Virus record (IMG/VR): IMGVR_UViG_3300034160_000001
Coordinates: 1 to 30,657 of that record
DNA from: a virus
Direction: 5' to 3' (one strand)
DNA length: 30,657 bases
Part shown: positions 7,554 to 15,727 of the stretch, in pieces
Numbering within the stretch: the first letter of the stretch is position 1
How the letters are laid out: the number at the start of each line of letters is the position of its first letter
Notes under the pieces: model-generated
Told to the model about the DNA's origin: nothing
The model's input: only the letters and a program-made list of their open reading frames with translations
Database searches by the model: none
Translations under genes and position numbers: made by a program

Positions 7554-7799
7554 ATGGCAGGATTACGCCGAAATGGCCGACCTCTCGATAATGTCTCCCT
7601 TAGTGGTAGAACAGGCAAGAGTGCGGCTCAACCTGTATTCTTCACTCCCGAGCAGATCGCTTGGCTGGAAGCTACCTTCCCTGAACCACTGATCACGCCG
7701 GAGACGACGATGGAGCATATCCAGAACGTAGCAGGCAAGCGAGAGCTGATCATGGCTATGAAGGCCCGTACACGGGCTATGGCGACGGTGCAGCTATGA
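7554..7799 (+). CDS. Small protein of 81 aa between RNAP and GNAT-like gene, unknown function
   Basis: ATG 7554 is preceded by GGTGGAGTATGATAA. The protein is basic at its N-terminus (MAGLRRNGRPLDNVSLSGRT), then has VFFTPEQIAWLEATFPEP and a helical C-terminal part (MEHIQNVAGKRELIMAMKAR). Small proteins in this position, just after the RNA polymerase, occur in phiKMV-like phages, but I cannot assign a function. The codons for DNVSLSG contain repeat copy 3, so a candidate promoter is embedded in coding sequence. The stop overlaps the next start (ATGA). Confidence 0.75.
   Translation: MAGLRRNGRPLDNVSLSGRTGKSAAQPVFFTPEQIAWLEATFPEPLITPETTMEHIQNVAGKRELIMAMKARTRAMATVQL
7588..7611 (+). promoter_or_regulatory. 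Candidate phage RNAP promoter, repeat copy 3
   Basis: ATAATGTCTCCCTTAGTGGT, one base from consensus, followed by AGAA. It lies 66 bases after copy 2, inside the start of the 81-aa gene. Two near-identical elements so close together suggest a doubled late promoter feeding the virion gene block. Confidence 0.55.
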
Positions 7800-8245
7800 G
7801 ACGCACTATCCGCTTAATGGCGGCGGGAGAAGCCTCCCGCATCGCTGTACTCGCACTTCCCAGCATCCTCGAATTCCCGGAGCTGCGGCAGTCCCAAGAT
7901 TACCGTGAGGACGTGCACCGCATCGCTTCAAGCCTTGCAGAGTTCGACCGCACAGAGATCGCTATCTACGACGGCGAGACCGTTGTGGGAGGCGCTACGG
8001 TTGTCTTAGACGACGACCAACACGTCGGCCCATGCCTGAGCCTGCAATGGCAGTACGTGCTCCCTGCGTACCGCTCAATGCACTTGGGGCGTCACTTTGT
8101 CCGCGAGCTGCTTCGGCAAGCTGGCTGGGCCGGTATCAAGAACGTGTCGTACTCGCACCGCACAGGTCCGGGTAAGTACACAATCACATACCGTGAGGTG
8201 AGTCCCAATGGGCAAAAAGGTAAAGAAGCTAGTCGGAAAAGTTAA
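7796..8245 (+). CDS. GNAT-family acetyltransferase-like protein (149 aa)
   Basis: The order of elements fits a GNAT fold: an N-terminal IRLMAAGEAS part, IAIYDGETVVGGATVVLDD as the central beta strands, LQWQYVLPAYRSMHLGRHF with a motif-A-like R93..H96-L-G98 pyrophosphate loop, then a helix RELLRQAGWAGIKNVSYSHR. Similar small GNAT-like proteins precede the portal gene in several T7-type and phiKMV-like phages. Whether it acetylates host proteins, or keeps only the fold, cannot be told. ATG 7796 overlaps the previous stop, so expression is probably coupled. It overlaps the following gene by 38 bases. Confidence 0.7.
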   Translation: MRRTIRLMAAGEASRIAVLALPSILEFPELRQSQDYREDVHRIASSLAEFDRTEIAIYDGETVVGGATVVLDDDQHVGPCLSLQWQYVLPAYRSMHLGRHFVRELLRQAGWAGIKNVSYSHRTGPGKYTITYREVSPNGQKGKEASRKS

Positions 8246-8555
8246 AAAGTTCACCGAGAAGTGGGACCCGCTGGGTGCCGGCACGCTGAACCAGTTCGTC
8301 GATCCGCTTGCGGATCAGTGGATCGGTACAGACTTCACTGGTGCCAAGGCTGCACAGTCGGAACTCGATGCGAGCAACCTCGCTCGGGAGACGCAAGCCC
8401 AGACGTTTGCTCAGAACATGAGCATCGACCTCGGTAGCGAGAACGTAGCCCAAGTTGACTTGGGTGGAACCGCAGACGCGGCAGGCACGGGGAACCGGCG
8501 CAAGAAGCGCCAAGGTGGCTCCAGTGCGTCCAGCTCCCTCGGCATCAATTACTGA
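8208..8555 (+). CDS. T7 gp7.3-like virion/tail assembly protein (115 aa)
   Basis: The start MGKKVKKLVGKVKKFTEKW and the end GSSASSSLGINY closely resemble both ends of T7 gp7.3, which begins MGKKVKK and ends GGGINI. T7 gp7.3 is a small virion protein needed for tail attachment and is ejected into the host. The middle differs, with ETQAQTFAQNMSIDLGSENV and a basic RRKKRQGG before the tail. GAGGTGAG precedes ATG 8208. Position directly before the portal gene is the same as in T7 and phiKMV (gp29 position). Confidence 0.7.
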   Translation: MGKKVKKLVGKVKKFTEKWDPLGAGTLNQFVDPLADQWIGTDFTGAKAAQSELDASNLARETQAQTFAQNMSIDLGSENVAQVDLGGTADAAGTGNRRKKRQGGSSASSSLGINY

Positions 8556-8564
8556 GGAGAGCTT

Positions 8565-10103
8565 ATGAGACCGTCTACCGCCGCAGCCCGGTGGGAGCAA
8601 CTCCGGGATACGGCCAGCATCAAGCGCGCAGAGGAATTTGCGAAGATGACGCTGCCGTACATCATGCGAGACCCACTTCAAGGCGAGCATGCCGACATCG
8701 AACACGACTTCCAGTCTATCGGTGCGGTGCTCACAAACAACCTCGCAGCTAAGCTAGTGCAGGCGCTGTTCCCGACCGGCATCCCGTTCTTCCGATCCGA
8801 GCTGACTGATGCTATTCGGCAGGCTGCCGGGAACGAAGACGTGGAAGACGGTGAGGTCTCTGCGGCTCTGGCCCAGCTAGACCGCAAGGCGACACAGCGT
8901 CTGTTCATGAACGCTTCGCTCGCCAAGCTGACCCGTGTGGTCAAGCTCTTGATTATCACCGGCAATGCACTTGTGTACCGTGACAGCGCCAAGGCTACCT
9001 TGGTGTGCTGGAGCATGCACAGCTACTCTGTCCGCCGCGACCCTACCGGAAAGTGGCAGGAGATCGTGCTAAAGCAGAAGTTCATGGCTTCCGATCTGGA
9101 CAAAGAGTACATCGACTCCCTGCGAGCCGCTGGCCGGAACATCAAGCCGGATACGAAGGTTGACCTGTACACGTACATCAAGCGCTCACAAGGCGCTGTG
9201 TACGAGATCGTGACCAGCAGCCATGAGATCGACGGCGTACCCGTCGGCAAGGTTGGGAGCTGGCCCGAGCATCTGTCCCCGTACATCTGCCCAACGTGGA
9301 ACCTCGCTGATGGCGAGCACTACGGTCGGGGCCATGTCGAGGACCACATCGGAGACTTCGCTAAACTGTCCCTGCTCTCTGAGCGTCTGGGGCTGTACGA
9401 GCTGGAGTCGCTGGACATCCTGAACGTCGTGAACGAGCAGGCTGGTGCGGTGGTCGATGACTACCAAGATGCAGAGACAGGTGACTATGTGCCGGGTGGC
9501 GTAAATGCCGTGTCGGCGTACGAGCGTGGCGACTACCAGAAGATCATTGCAGTGAATAGCTCGCTGGCCTCGGTTATCTCGCGGCTCAGCATGGCGTTCA
9601 TGTACACCGGGAACACCCGTGACGCTGAGCGTGTGACCGCCGAGGAGATCAGACAGACTGCTAGCGAGGCTGAGGCCACGCTGGGTGGTGTGTACTCGCT
9701 CTTGGCTGAGGGCTTCCAAGGTCCTCTGGCATACGTGTGCTTGGCTGAGGTGTCGGTGGCACTGCTTGAAGGTCTGGTGAACAAGACTCACAAGCCAACA
9801 ATCCAGACAGGCATCCCTGCCCTGTCCCGCAGCATGGCTGTGCAGAACCTCATCAACGCAGCACAGGTTATCGCTGGCTTCATCCCTGCCTTGAAGCAGG
9901 TTGACCGCCGATTCTCTGTGACCAAGATGGTGGACATGGTGCTGGCAGCGTACAGCGTGGACTCGTCTGAGCTATTCCAAACCCCAGCGGAACTTGAAGC
10001 TGAGGCCAAGCAGATGGAAGCGCAAGCTGCGCAGACACAGGCAGCGCAAGCGCAACTCGTCGAGCAGGCCGGTCAGGTATCCACGACAATCGGAGCACTA
10101 TAA
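8565..10103 (+). CDS. Portal (head-tail connector) protein (512 aa)
   Basis: The portal forms the dodecameric ring at one capsid vertex through which DNA is packaged and ejected. Length (512 aa; T7 gp8 is 536) and sequence fit: an N-terminal RWEQLRDTASIKRAEEFAKMTLPYI region, SIGAVLTNNLAAKLVQALFPTGIPFFRSE, the RDAERVTAEEIRQTASEAEATLGGVYSLLAEGF helix typical of podophage connectors, and a Gln/Ala-rich C-terminus. GAGGAGAGCTT precedes ATG 8565. The scaffold gene follows after 2 bases. Confidence 0.95.
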   Translation: MRPSTAAARWEQLRDTASIKRAEEFAKMTLPYIMRDPLQGEHADIEHDFQSIGAVLTNNLAAKLVQALFPTGIPFFRSELTDAIRQAAGNEDVEDGEVSAALAQLDRKATQRLFMNASLAKLTRVVKLLIITGNALVYRDSAKATLVCWSMHSYSVRRDPTGKWQEIVLKQKFMASDLDKEYIDSLRAAGRNIKPDTKVDLYTYIKRSQGAVYEIVTSSHEIDGVPVGKVGSWPEHLSPYICPTWNLADGEHYGRGHVEDHIGDFAKLSLLSERLGLYELESLDILNVVNEQAGAVVDDYQDAETGDYVPGGVNAVSAYERGDYQKIIAVNSSLASVISRLSMAFMYTGNTRDAERVTAEEIRQTASEAEATLGGVYSLLAEGFQGPLAYVCLAEVSVALLEGLVNKTHKPTIQTGIPALSRSMAVQNLINAAQVIAGFIPALKQVDRRFSVTKMVDMVLAAYSVDSSELFQTPAELEAEAKQMEAQAAQTQAAQAQLVEQAGQVSTTIGAL

Positions 10104-10105
10104 AC

Positions 10106-11068
10106 ATGGCAGCAAACGACCAGAACCTCCCAGCAGGCTTGGGTGTCGCACCAGCGGTAGCCCCGCAGATCCCCGGCACACCTGCTGGCACCTCGGTCAT
10201 TCAAATGCCGAATCCAACACCTCGTCCGGCTGAGCCTGGTCCGATGCTGTCGTACGAGCAGTACCAAGCGCAGTTCGTCTCGCAGCAACCACAAGTTCCT
10301 GCGAGTCAGGTCCCGCCAGCGCCGGTTCAGAATCCGAACCCGATGCTCACCACGTTGCAGGCACCACCTGCACCGGGCGTGGCCCCAGCTCCTGCCCCAG
10401 CACCGCCAGTCCTGCCAGCACCTCCGGTTGTACCGGAACCGCCAAAGCCGGATGCGCCTGCTGCTGGTACTGTAGCGGATCTGGCCGGTGCTCTCGGCAG
10501 CGACCCTGCGATTGCACCGGGTATCGCGTACCTCGAAGCGGCGGCTACTGCTGCCGGTCTGGACGTGACCCGAGCCTTCGGGCAAGCTGCTGACGAACTG
10601 GATGTCCGGTTCATCGACAAGGCGTATCTGGTTGAGAAGGTCGGGCAAGCTCAAGCCGATCAGATGATCAAGGTCGCCGAAGCAAGCATCGTGTACGCCA
10701 AGGCGGCCACTGAGCAACTGTACACCGATGTCCGCGCCTCTGCTGGTGGCGACGAGGCATGGGCGCAAGCCATTGCCCTGTTCAACCAGCACGCTCCGCA
10801 AGAAACCAAAGTCGCACTCGGCGCCTTGTTCGATAGCATGAACAAGGACCAGATGGTGTACGCAGCATCGCAAGTGGTGGCATTCGCCAAGGCCACTGGC
10901 GGTCTGGTGCAGCAGGGCGCACAGCCTCTCGGTACTCCGGGGAACGTGCAGGGCATGACGATGGAGCAGTATCGCACTGCAATTGCTGCACTGCCGCGCA
11001 ATGCGACAGATGCGCAGTACGCTGAGCTACGTACCCAGCGCGAAGCTGGCGTGAAAGCCGGCCTGTAA
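10106..11068 (+). CDS. Capsid scaffolding / assembly protein (320 aa)
   Basis: Its place between portal and capsid genes and its composition identify it as the scaffold, which templates procapsid assembly and leaves before maturation. Residues ~1-125 are Pro/Ala-rich and likely disordered. After them come helical segments: VADLAGALGSDPAIAPGIAYLE, a charged region around RFIDKAYLVEKVGQAQADQM, and MTMEQYRTAIAALPRNATDAQ near the end, as in T7 gp9-type scaffolds. The ribosome site is weak (GGAG 12 bases upstream), and coupling to the portal stop 2 bases away probably drives translation. Confidence 0.9.
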   Translation: MAANDQNLPAGLGVAPAVAPQIPGTPAGTSVIQMPNPTPRPAEPGPMLSYEQYQAQFVSQQPQVPASQVPPAPVQNPNPMLTTLQAPPAPGVAPAPAPAPPVLPAPPVVPEPPKPDAPAAGTVADLAGALGSDPAIAPGIAYLEAAATAAGLDVTRAFGQAADELDVRFIDKAYLVEKVGQAQADQMIKVAEASIVYAKAATEQLYTDVRASAGGDEAWAQAIALFNQHAPQETKVALGALFDSMNKDQMVYAASQVVAFAKATGGLVQQGAQPLGTPGNVQGMTMEQYRTAIAALPRNATDAQYAELRTQREAGVKAGL

Positions 11069-11077
11069 CAACTGTAC

Positions 11078-11099
11078 CGCCGTAGGATGACCTGCGGCG
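11078..11099 (+). other. 9-bp hairpin between scaffold and capsid genes
   Basis: CGCCGTAGG (11078-11086) pairs with CCTGCGGCG (11091-11099), one G-T pair, around an ATGA loop. No T-run follows. It lies 21 bases before the capsid start and could be an RNase cleavage or mRNA stability element that raises capsid output. Function is inferred. Confidence 0.5.
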
Positions 11100-11120
11100 T
11101 TAATTGCATAGGAGAAACGC

Positions 11121-12107
11121 ATGTCCTTTCTGAACGATCTGTCCCGTCCGCATTACGCTGGTGCTCTGGCGAACGTCGACATCCACCTCGAAGAACACTT
11201 GGGTATCGTGGACAAGGCATTCGCCTACACCTCGAAGTTCGCCCCACTGATGAACATCCGCACCCTGCGCGGCACCAACGTGGCCCGTCTGGACCGCATC
11301 GGTAACGTGAAGGTCGGTGGCCGTAAGTCCGGTGACGATCTGGTGATCAGCCGAGTGGTGAACGATAAGTGGAACCTGACTGTCGACACCCTGCTGTACC
11401 TCCGCCACCAGTTCGACAACCAAGACGAGTGGGTCTCCGATCTGGCGATGCGCAAAGAAGTTGCTGAGCTGGATGGCATCGAGCTGGCCAAGATGTTCGA
11501 CCAAGCGTGCCTGATCGCCGTCGCCAAGGCTGCTGCCCTGCCGGCGCCAACCGATCTGGAAGACTCGTTCTCGCCGGGTATCCTGAAGACCCTCACCTTG
11601 ACGGGCACCCCGTCCGAGAAGGCTGACCAACTGGTGCGTATGCACCGTGAAGTCTGCGAAGAGTTCGTGGACCGCGATCTGGGTGATGACCTGTACTCCG
11701 AGGGCTTGACCCCGGTGTCGGCACAGGTGTTCTCGCTGTTGCTGGAACATGGCAAGCTGATGAACGTCGAGTTCCAAGGCGTCGGCGGTGCAGCGAACGA
11801 CTTCGCTCGTGCTCGTGTTGCCATCCTGAACGGCGTCCGCGTTCTGGAAACCCCACGCTTCGCTCGTGCTGCCATCACTGGCCACCCACTGGGCTCGGCA
11901 TTCAACGTCTCGGCTGACGAAGCCAAGCGTCAGATGCTGGTGTTCATCCCGAGCAAGACTCTGATCACTGCCCAAGTGCAGCCGGTCACTGCCAAGTTCT
12001 GGGAATGGGAAGAGAAGTTCTCGTGGGTTCTGGACACCTTCCAGATGTACAACATCGGCGCCCGTCGTCCTGACACCGCTGCTGCTGTAGAAATCACCGG
12101 CCTGTAA
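11121..12107 (+). CDS. Major capsid protein (328 aa)
   Basis: This gene follows the scaffold and precedes the tail tubular genes, the invariant podophage order. Length (328 aa; T7 gp10A is 345) and sequence fit an HK97-fold capsid: [80 protein letters not shown] and a C-terminal [33 protein letters not shown] before ATG 11121 is a very strong ribosome site. A hairpin lies upstream and a strong terminator downstream, so this most abundant product has its own mRNA ends. Confidence 0.95.
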   Translation: MSFLNDLSRPHYAGALANVDIHLEEHLGIVDKAFAYTSKFAPLMNIRTLRGTNVARLDRIGNVKVGGRKSGDDLVISRVVNDKWNLTVDTLLYLRHQFDNQDEWVSDLAMRKEVAELDGIELAKMFDQACLIAVAKAAALPAPTDLEDSFSPGILKTLTLTGTPSEKADQLVRMHREVCEEFVDRDLGDDLYSEGLTPVSAQVFSLLLEHGKLMNVEFQGVGGAANDFARARVAILNGVRVLETPRFARAAITGHPLGSAFNVSADEAKRQMLVFIPSKTLITAQVQPVTAKFWEWEEKFSWVLDTFQMYNIGARRPDTAAAVEITGL

Positions 12108-12115
12108 TGGTGATG

Positions 12116-12135
12116 AGGCTCCCTTCGGGGAGTCT
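12116..12135 (+). other. TTCG-tetraloop hairpin after the capsid gene
   Basis: AGGCTCCC-TTCG-GGGAGTCT forms an 8-bp stem (one G-T pair) with the very stable TTCG loop, 9 bases after the capsid stop. It has no T-run and stands just before the terminator at 12154, a pairing that would protect the 3' end of capsid mRNA. Confidence 0.6.
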
Positions 12136-12153
12136 CTCCAAAGTTCACCGACA

Positions 12154-12187
12154 CCCCGTGCCGAGCCTCGCTCAGTGCGGGGTTTTT
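12154..12187 (+). terminator. Rho-independent terminator after the capsid gene
   Basis: A stem of about 13 pairs starts with CCCCG and closes with CGGGG around a CTC loop (two G-T pairs and one mismatch), directly followed by TTTTT (12183-12187). It occupies the same place as the late terminator (T-phi) of T7, after the capsid gene and before tail tubular protein A, and would reduce but not stop read-through to tail genes. Confidence 0.85.
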
Positions 12188-12206
12188 GCGCACTTTAGGA
12201 GAGACT

Positions 12207-12761
12207 ATGCGTCTATTGACCGCTGTAAACACCATCCTGCGGAAGCTGGGTGAGATCGACGTACCCTCCGTAGATGAGGCGTACCCTACACTCGCAATTG
12301 TTCTGCCTGCCCTCGACGAAGCCCGGACCACGGTGCTCAAGGAGGGCTGGTGGTTTAACACACTGCACGACTGGGATGCCACTCCGACCCCTGACGGGTT
12401 TGTGGAGCTGCCGGAGAACACGCTGATGTTCTACCCAGACGACCCTCAGTATGTCTTCGAGGGTAGCGTTATCGTGCAGGCCGCGAACCATGACCCGTAC
12501 ATCGGTAAGCCAGTGCGTGGTAAGCTCATCATCGACAAAGACTTTGAGCGCCTCCCGTACACTGCTGCGATGGCTGTGACGTACACTGCCGCAGTGGAGA
12601 CGTACACCGCAGACATCGGGCCGGATGACACCAGCGTCAAGCTGGATAACACCCGCATCGAGTTCCTGATGACTCTGAGCGCAGAGCACACCCGGTCCCG
12701 TAAGCAGAATACCAAGAAGAAGCGGGCATTCCAACAATGGAAACGGAGCCTGTACACATGA
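12207..12761 (+). CDS. Tail tubular protein A (T7 gp11-like, 184 aa)
   Basis: This protein forms the adaptor ring joining portal and tail. The start LLTAVNTILRKLGEIDVPSV and the segment VLPALDEARTTVLKEGWWFN are typical of the family (T7 gp11, 196 aa), as is the basic end RSRKQNTKKKRAFQQWKRS. ATG 12207 is chosen because TTTAGGAGAGACT stands directly before it; the frame is open further upstream only through the terminator. The stop overlaps the tail tubular B start (ATGA). Confidence 0.93.
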   Translation: MRLLTAVNTILRKLGEIDVPSVDEAYPTLAIVLPALDEARTTVLKEGWWFNTLHDWDATPTPDGFVELPENTLMFYPDDPQYVFEGSVIVQAANHDPYIGKPVRGKLIIDKDFERLPYTAAMAVTYTAAVETYTADIGPDDTSVKLDNTRIEFLMTLSAEHTRSRKQNTKKKRAFQQWKRSLYT

Positions 12762-15190
12762 GCTATAAAGACTCGGCACATAAGAACCTCTTGATGGGCG
12801 TGTCCCAGCAAGCGCCGCAGGATAGGCTCCCGGGGCAACTCTCGGAGCAGATCAATATGATCTCAGACCCAGTGACCGGTTTGCGCCGGAGGCCGGGGAC
12901 AGAGTTCATCCGAGTACTACTGAGTGCGAACCTCGCAGGCACTGTCCGCCCGAAGATCTACCACACCGACATCAACAGCCGCTCTGTGGTGTTCGTTATC
13001 TTCCCAAGCGGCGGCGACCTGTACGTGTTCGACGACCAGACCGGCGTGCTCCTGCAATCATATCTTGCCCAGCCGTACCTACAAGCCAACACCCCTGCTG
13101 CCCTGCGGCTGGTGACGATGGGTGACGAGGTGTTCATTGCGAATACCGAGATCAAGCCTAGCAAGGCGCCCGCCACAGGTGGGAAGAACCCGGATCGCTT
13201 CGGATACTTCTACATCCCAGCTGGGCAGTACAGCAAGGAGTACGGGATCGTCGTCACGAATTCCCAGACCGGCGCCCAGTACAGCACGGCGTACATCACA
13301 CCAGACGGCAAGGGCGATAATGACGCCAAGCTGGCTTCGGTGCATTCGGTGGCGTGGCACCTGTACGGTAAGATCTATGGTCGCACGGCTGTGGTTGGCG
13401 ACCTGTCCCGCCCGGATGTTACCGCAGATCCTGCGATGGCGGCAGTGGCGGCGGCGACCGTGAACTCTGGCCTGAACCAAGGGTATGTGGGGATCGAGTT
13501 GAGTGCCGGGTGGTCGGTGACGATCACATCCAATACTGGCTCTGGCTTCCTGCGGACCTCAGGTGACATGACCATCAGATCCTCGGACGAACTGCCTGCA
13601 TCCCTGCCTACCACGGCAGCAGGTGTAGCCTTCATGGACGGTGTGATCGTAGCCACCGGCACAAGCGCCAACCTGACGTACTTCAGATGGGACCACGGCA
13701 CAGGCCGCTGGAAGGAGGACGCAGCATACGGCGACGGCACTGGCTTCCTGAACATGCCGCAGCGCCTGCTCTGGGACAGCACGGGCTGGACGTACGGGAC
13801 CCCTGCGTACCTTGCACGGCCTGCTGGCGACTCCGACTCAAACCCGGACTTCAACTTCCTGAAGTCGCCGGGGATCACCGGGCTCACCACGTTCCAAGGG
13901 CGGCTCGTCTTCCTGAGTAACGAGTACGCCTGCATGTCTGCGAGCAACGACCCACTGCGTTGGTACAAGCGGTCGGCTGCTGCGATTGCAGATGACGACC
14001 CGGTCGAGGTTGCGGCGCAGGGTACACTCACTGCACCATACCAGTACGGCATCACGTACAACAAGGATTTGATCCTGTTCAGCCGGAAGTACCAAGCGGT
14101 CATCCCCGGTGGCGGCGTGATCACACCACGGACGGCTAGCCTGTCTGTGACGACCACGTACGAAGCTGACATGAACTGCGTGCCGTTTGCGGCAGGCCGC
14201 TCCCTGTACTTCGCGGCACCCCGGTCTCTCGGGTACGTCGGCATCCACGAGATGTCGCCAAGCCCAAGCACCGACAGTCACTACGTGGCTGACGACGTGA
14301 CCAGCCACATCCCATCCTATATCGCAGGTCCAGCAGCGTATATCGCTGGTGCCAGTACATCTGGGTTCCTCGTCACAGGATCGGATACCGACACACCTGA
14401 GCTGCTCACCGTGTACCAGTACATCTGGGCCGGCGCAGAGAAGGTGCAGCAGGCGTGGCACCGCTGGGACCTGCACAAGCAGATCCTCGGTGTGTACTTC
14501 AGCGGTGACACCATGATGTGCATCGTGTACGGTGGCTTCCAAGTCATCCTAATGCGGTTGAATCTGCGAGCCCTCACAGGCGCAGCAGGCTTGCCCGCAC
14601 CACGGTACGACATGCAGCGCCCAGTCACCTGCACAGTAGCAGGACGCCTCACGGTGGATACTGGGTACTACGACACGATCAAGCACGACCCGCGAGTATA
14701 CCGGACTAGCGCTGGCGTTGGGCAGTACCTTGAACGGCGTGCGTTGACTGTCTCGTGGGATGGTGGCCCCACCATCGACTTCCTCGTTCCTGAGGCAGAG
14801 GTGGGGCAGCAGTACATCATCGGGCATGGCTACACTTCCGAGATGGAGCCGTCCCCGCCAGTCGTGCGGGATCACAACGATGTCCCCATCACCACGTCCC
14901 GCGCAACGCTGCGGGGCTACCGGGTGAGCTACAAGGACACCGGGGAGTTCCAGTACAAGATCGGTGACTCGGTTCGACCGGGGCAGTGGATCGACACAAC
15001 ACCGCTTCGACTGTTCAGCCGCAGGCTTGATGCCGGTCAACCGTTCGTGGACACCGCTGTGGTGCCTCTACCTGCACGGGTAGACATGCTCACGTCTTCG
15101 CTGGTGCTTCGAGCGGACGGGCCGTACGACATGAACATCAGTTCTATGGAGTACGGATACAAGAGCAACCTACGGTACAGGAGAGCATAA
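12758..15190 (+). CDS. Tail tubular protein B / tail nozzle (T7 gp12-like, 810 aa)
   Basis: The protein builds the tail nozzle. The N-terminus KNLLMGVSQQAPQDRLPGQ and SDPVTGLRRRPGTEFI match the T7 gp12 pattern (SIKNLKGGISQQPDILR ... GLQKRPP). Length is 810 aa against 794 in T7. ATG 12758 overlaps the previous stop and has GGAG 8 bases upstream; an ATG 21 bases earlier lies inside the tail tubular A gene and has no better site. The final residue codons overlap the next start (TAATG). Confidence 0.93.
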   Translation: MSYKDSAHKNLLMGVSQQAPQDRLPGQLSEQINMISDPVTGLRRRPGTEFIRVLLSANLAGTVRPKIYHTDINSRSVVFVIFPSGGDLYVFDDQTGVLLQSYLAQPYLQANTPAALRLVTMGDEVFIANTEIKPSKAPATGGKNPDRFGYFYIPAGQYSKEYGIVVTNSQTGAQYSTAYITPDGKGDNDAKLASVHSVAWHLYGKIYGRTAVVGDLSRPDVTADPAMAAVAAATVNSGLNQGYVGIELSAGWSVTITSNTGSGFLRTSGDMTIRSSDELPASLPTTAAGVAFMDGVIVATGTSANLTYFRWDHGTGRWKEDAAYGDGTGFLNMPQRLLWDSTGWTYGTPAYLARPAGDSDSNPDFNFLKSPGITGLTTFQGRLVFLSNEYACMSASNDPLRWYKRSAAAIADDDPVEVAAQGTLTAPYQYGITYNKDLILFSRKYQAVIPGGGVITPRTASLSVTTTYEADMNCVPFAAGRSLYFAAPRSLGYVGIHEMSPSPSTDSHYVADDVTSHIPSYIAGPAAYIAGASTSGFLVTGSDTDTPELLTVYQYIWAGAEKVQQAWHRWDLHKQILGVYFSGDTMMCIVYGGFQVILMRLNLRALTGAAGLPAPRYDMQRPVTCTVAGRLTVDTGYYDTIKHDPRVYRTSAGVGQYLERRALTVSWDGGPTIDFLVPEAEVGQQYIIGHGYTSEMEPSPPVVRDHNDVPITTSRATLRGYRVSYKDTGEFQYKIGDSVRPGQWIDTTPLRLFSRRLDAGQPFVDTAVVPLPARVDMLTSSLVLRADGPYDMNISSMEYGYKSNLRYRRA

Positions 15191-15726
15191 TGTTCTGGAT
15201 TCCCCTGTTGATCTCGGGGGCCATGTCTGCGGGTAAGACGGCCATCGACAACAAGGAGAAGATCAAGCAAGGTAAGCTGGAGAACAAGGCACGGGAGAAG
15301 GTAGACCTTCGGAACTTGGCGGATGCAGCTCAACAGGTAGGCAGCCTCGGCATGCTTGCAGGTGAGTACAGACGCCAAGCGACGGAGACCCGGATCTCAG
15401 CACAGCGCGAAGTTGGTAAAGCCCGAGGTACTGCGGAAGCGCAGGCTGGGGCTGCCGGCATCAAGGGCGCCAGTGTCGACGCCGTGTTCTTAGACCTCGA
15501 ACGAGAGTTCGGGGAGGCACAGGTTGCGATTGATCGAGACCTTGAGAACAAGCAGTACAACCTAGGCGACCAATTGCGGTCACTACAACTGTCCACGGCC
15601 AACGGCCTGTTGGGGCAGACCAACCCACGAGCTGGTCAGAGTAGCCCGCTGTTAGCAGGCGCCCTGACCGTAGGGAGTATGTATGCGAATGCGTACTTCC
15701 AGTTCGGAGCACAGAAAGGAGCATAA
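15190..15726 (+). CDS. Internal virion protein A (T7 gp14-like, 178 aa)
   Basis: It is the first of three genes between tail tubular B and the tail fibre, the place of the ejected core proteins that form the DNA channel across the cell envelope. The N-terminus FWIPLLISGAMSAGKTAIDN is hydrophobic, then long charged helices follow (QGKLENKAREKVDLRNLADAA, QREVGKARGTAEAQAGAAGI, VFLDLEREFGEAQVAIDRDL). T7 gp14 (196 aa) has the same plan and forms the outer-membrane pore. The start is coupled to the previous stop, with CAGGAGAGCA upstream. Confidence 0.85.
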   Translation: MFWIPLLISGAMSAGKTAIDNKEKIKQGKLENKAREKVDLRNLADAAQQVGSLGMLAGEYRRQATETRISAQREVGKARGTAEAQAGAAGIKGASVDAVFLDLEREFGEAQVAIDRDLENKQYNLGDQLRSLQLSTANGLLGQTNPRAGQSSPLLAGALTVGSMYANAYFQFGAQKGA

Positions 15727-15727
15727 G

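Noticed and set aside
7525-7692. A + strand frame beginning at repeat copy 2 that encodes MSPLVVE twice
   Set aside because: The repeated peptide is only the result of two repeat copies spaced 66 bases apart (in frame). It overlaps the better supported 81-aa gene, and its ATG lies inside the element without a ribosome site.
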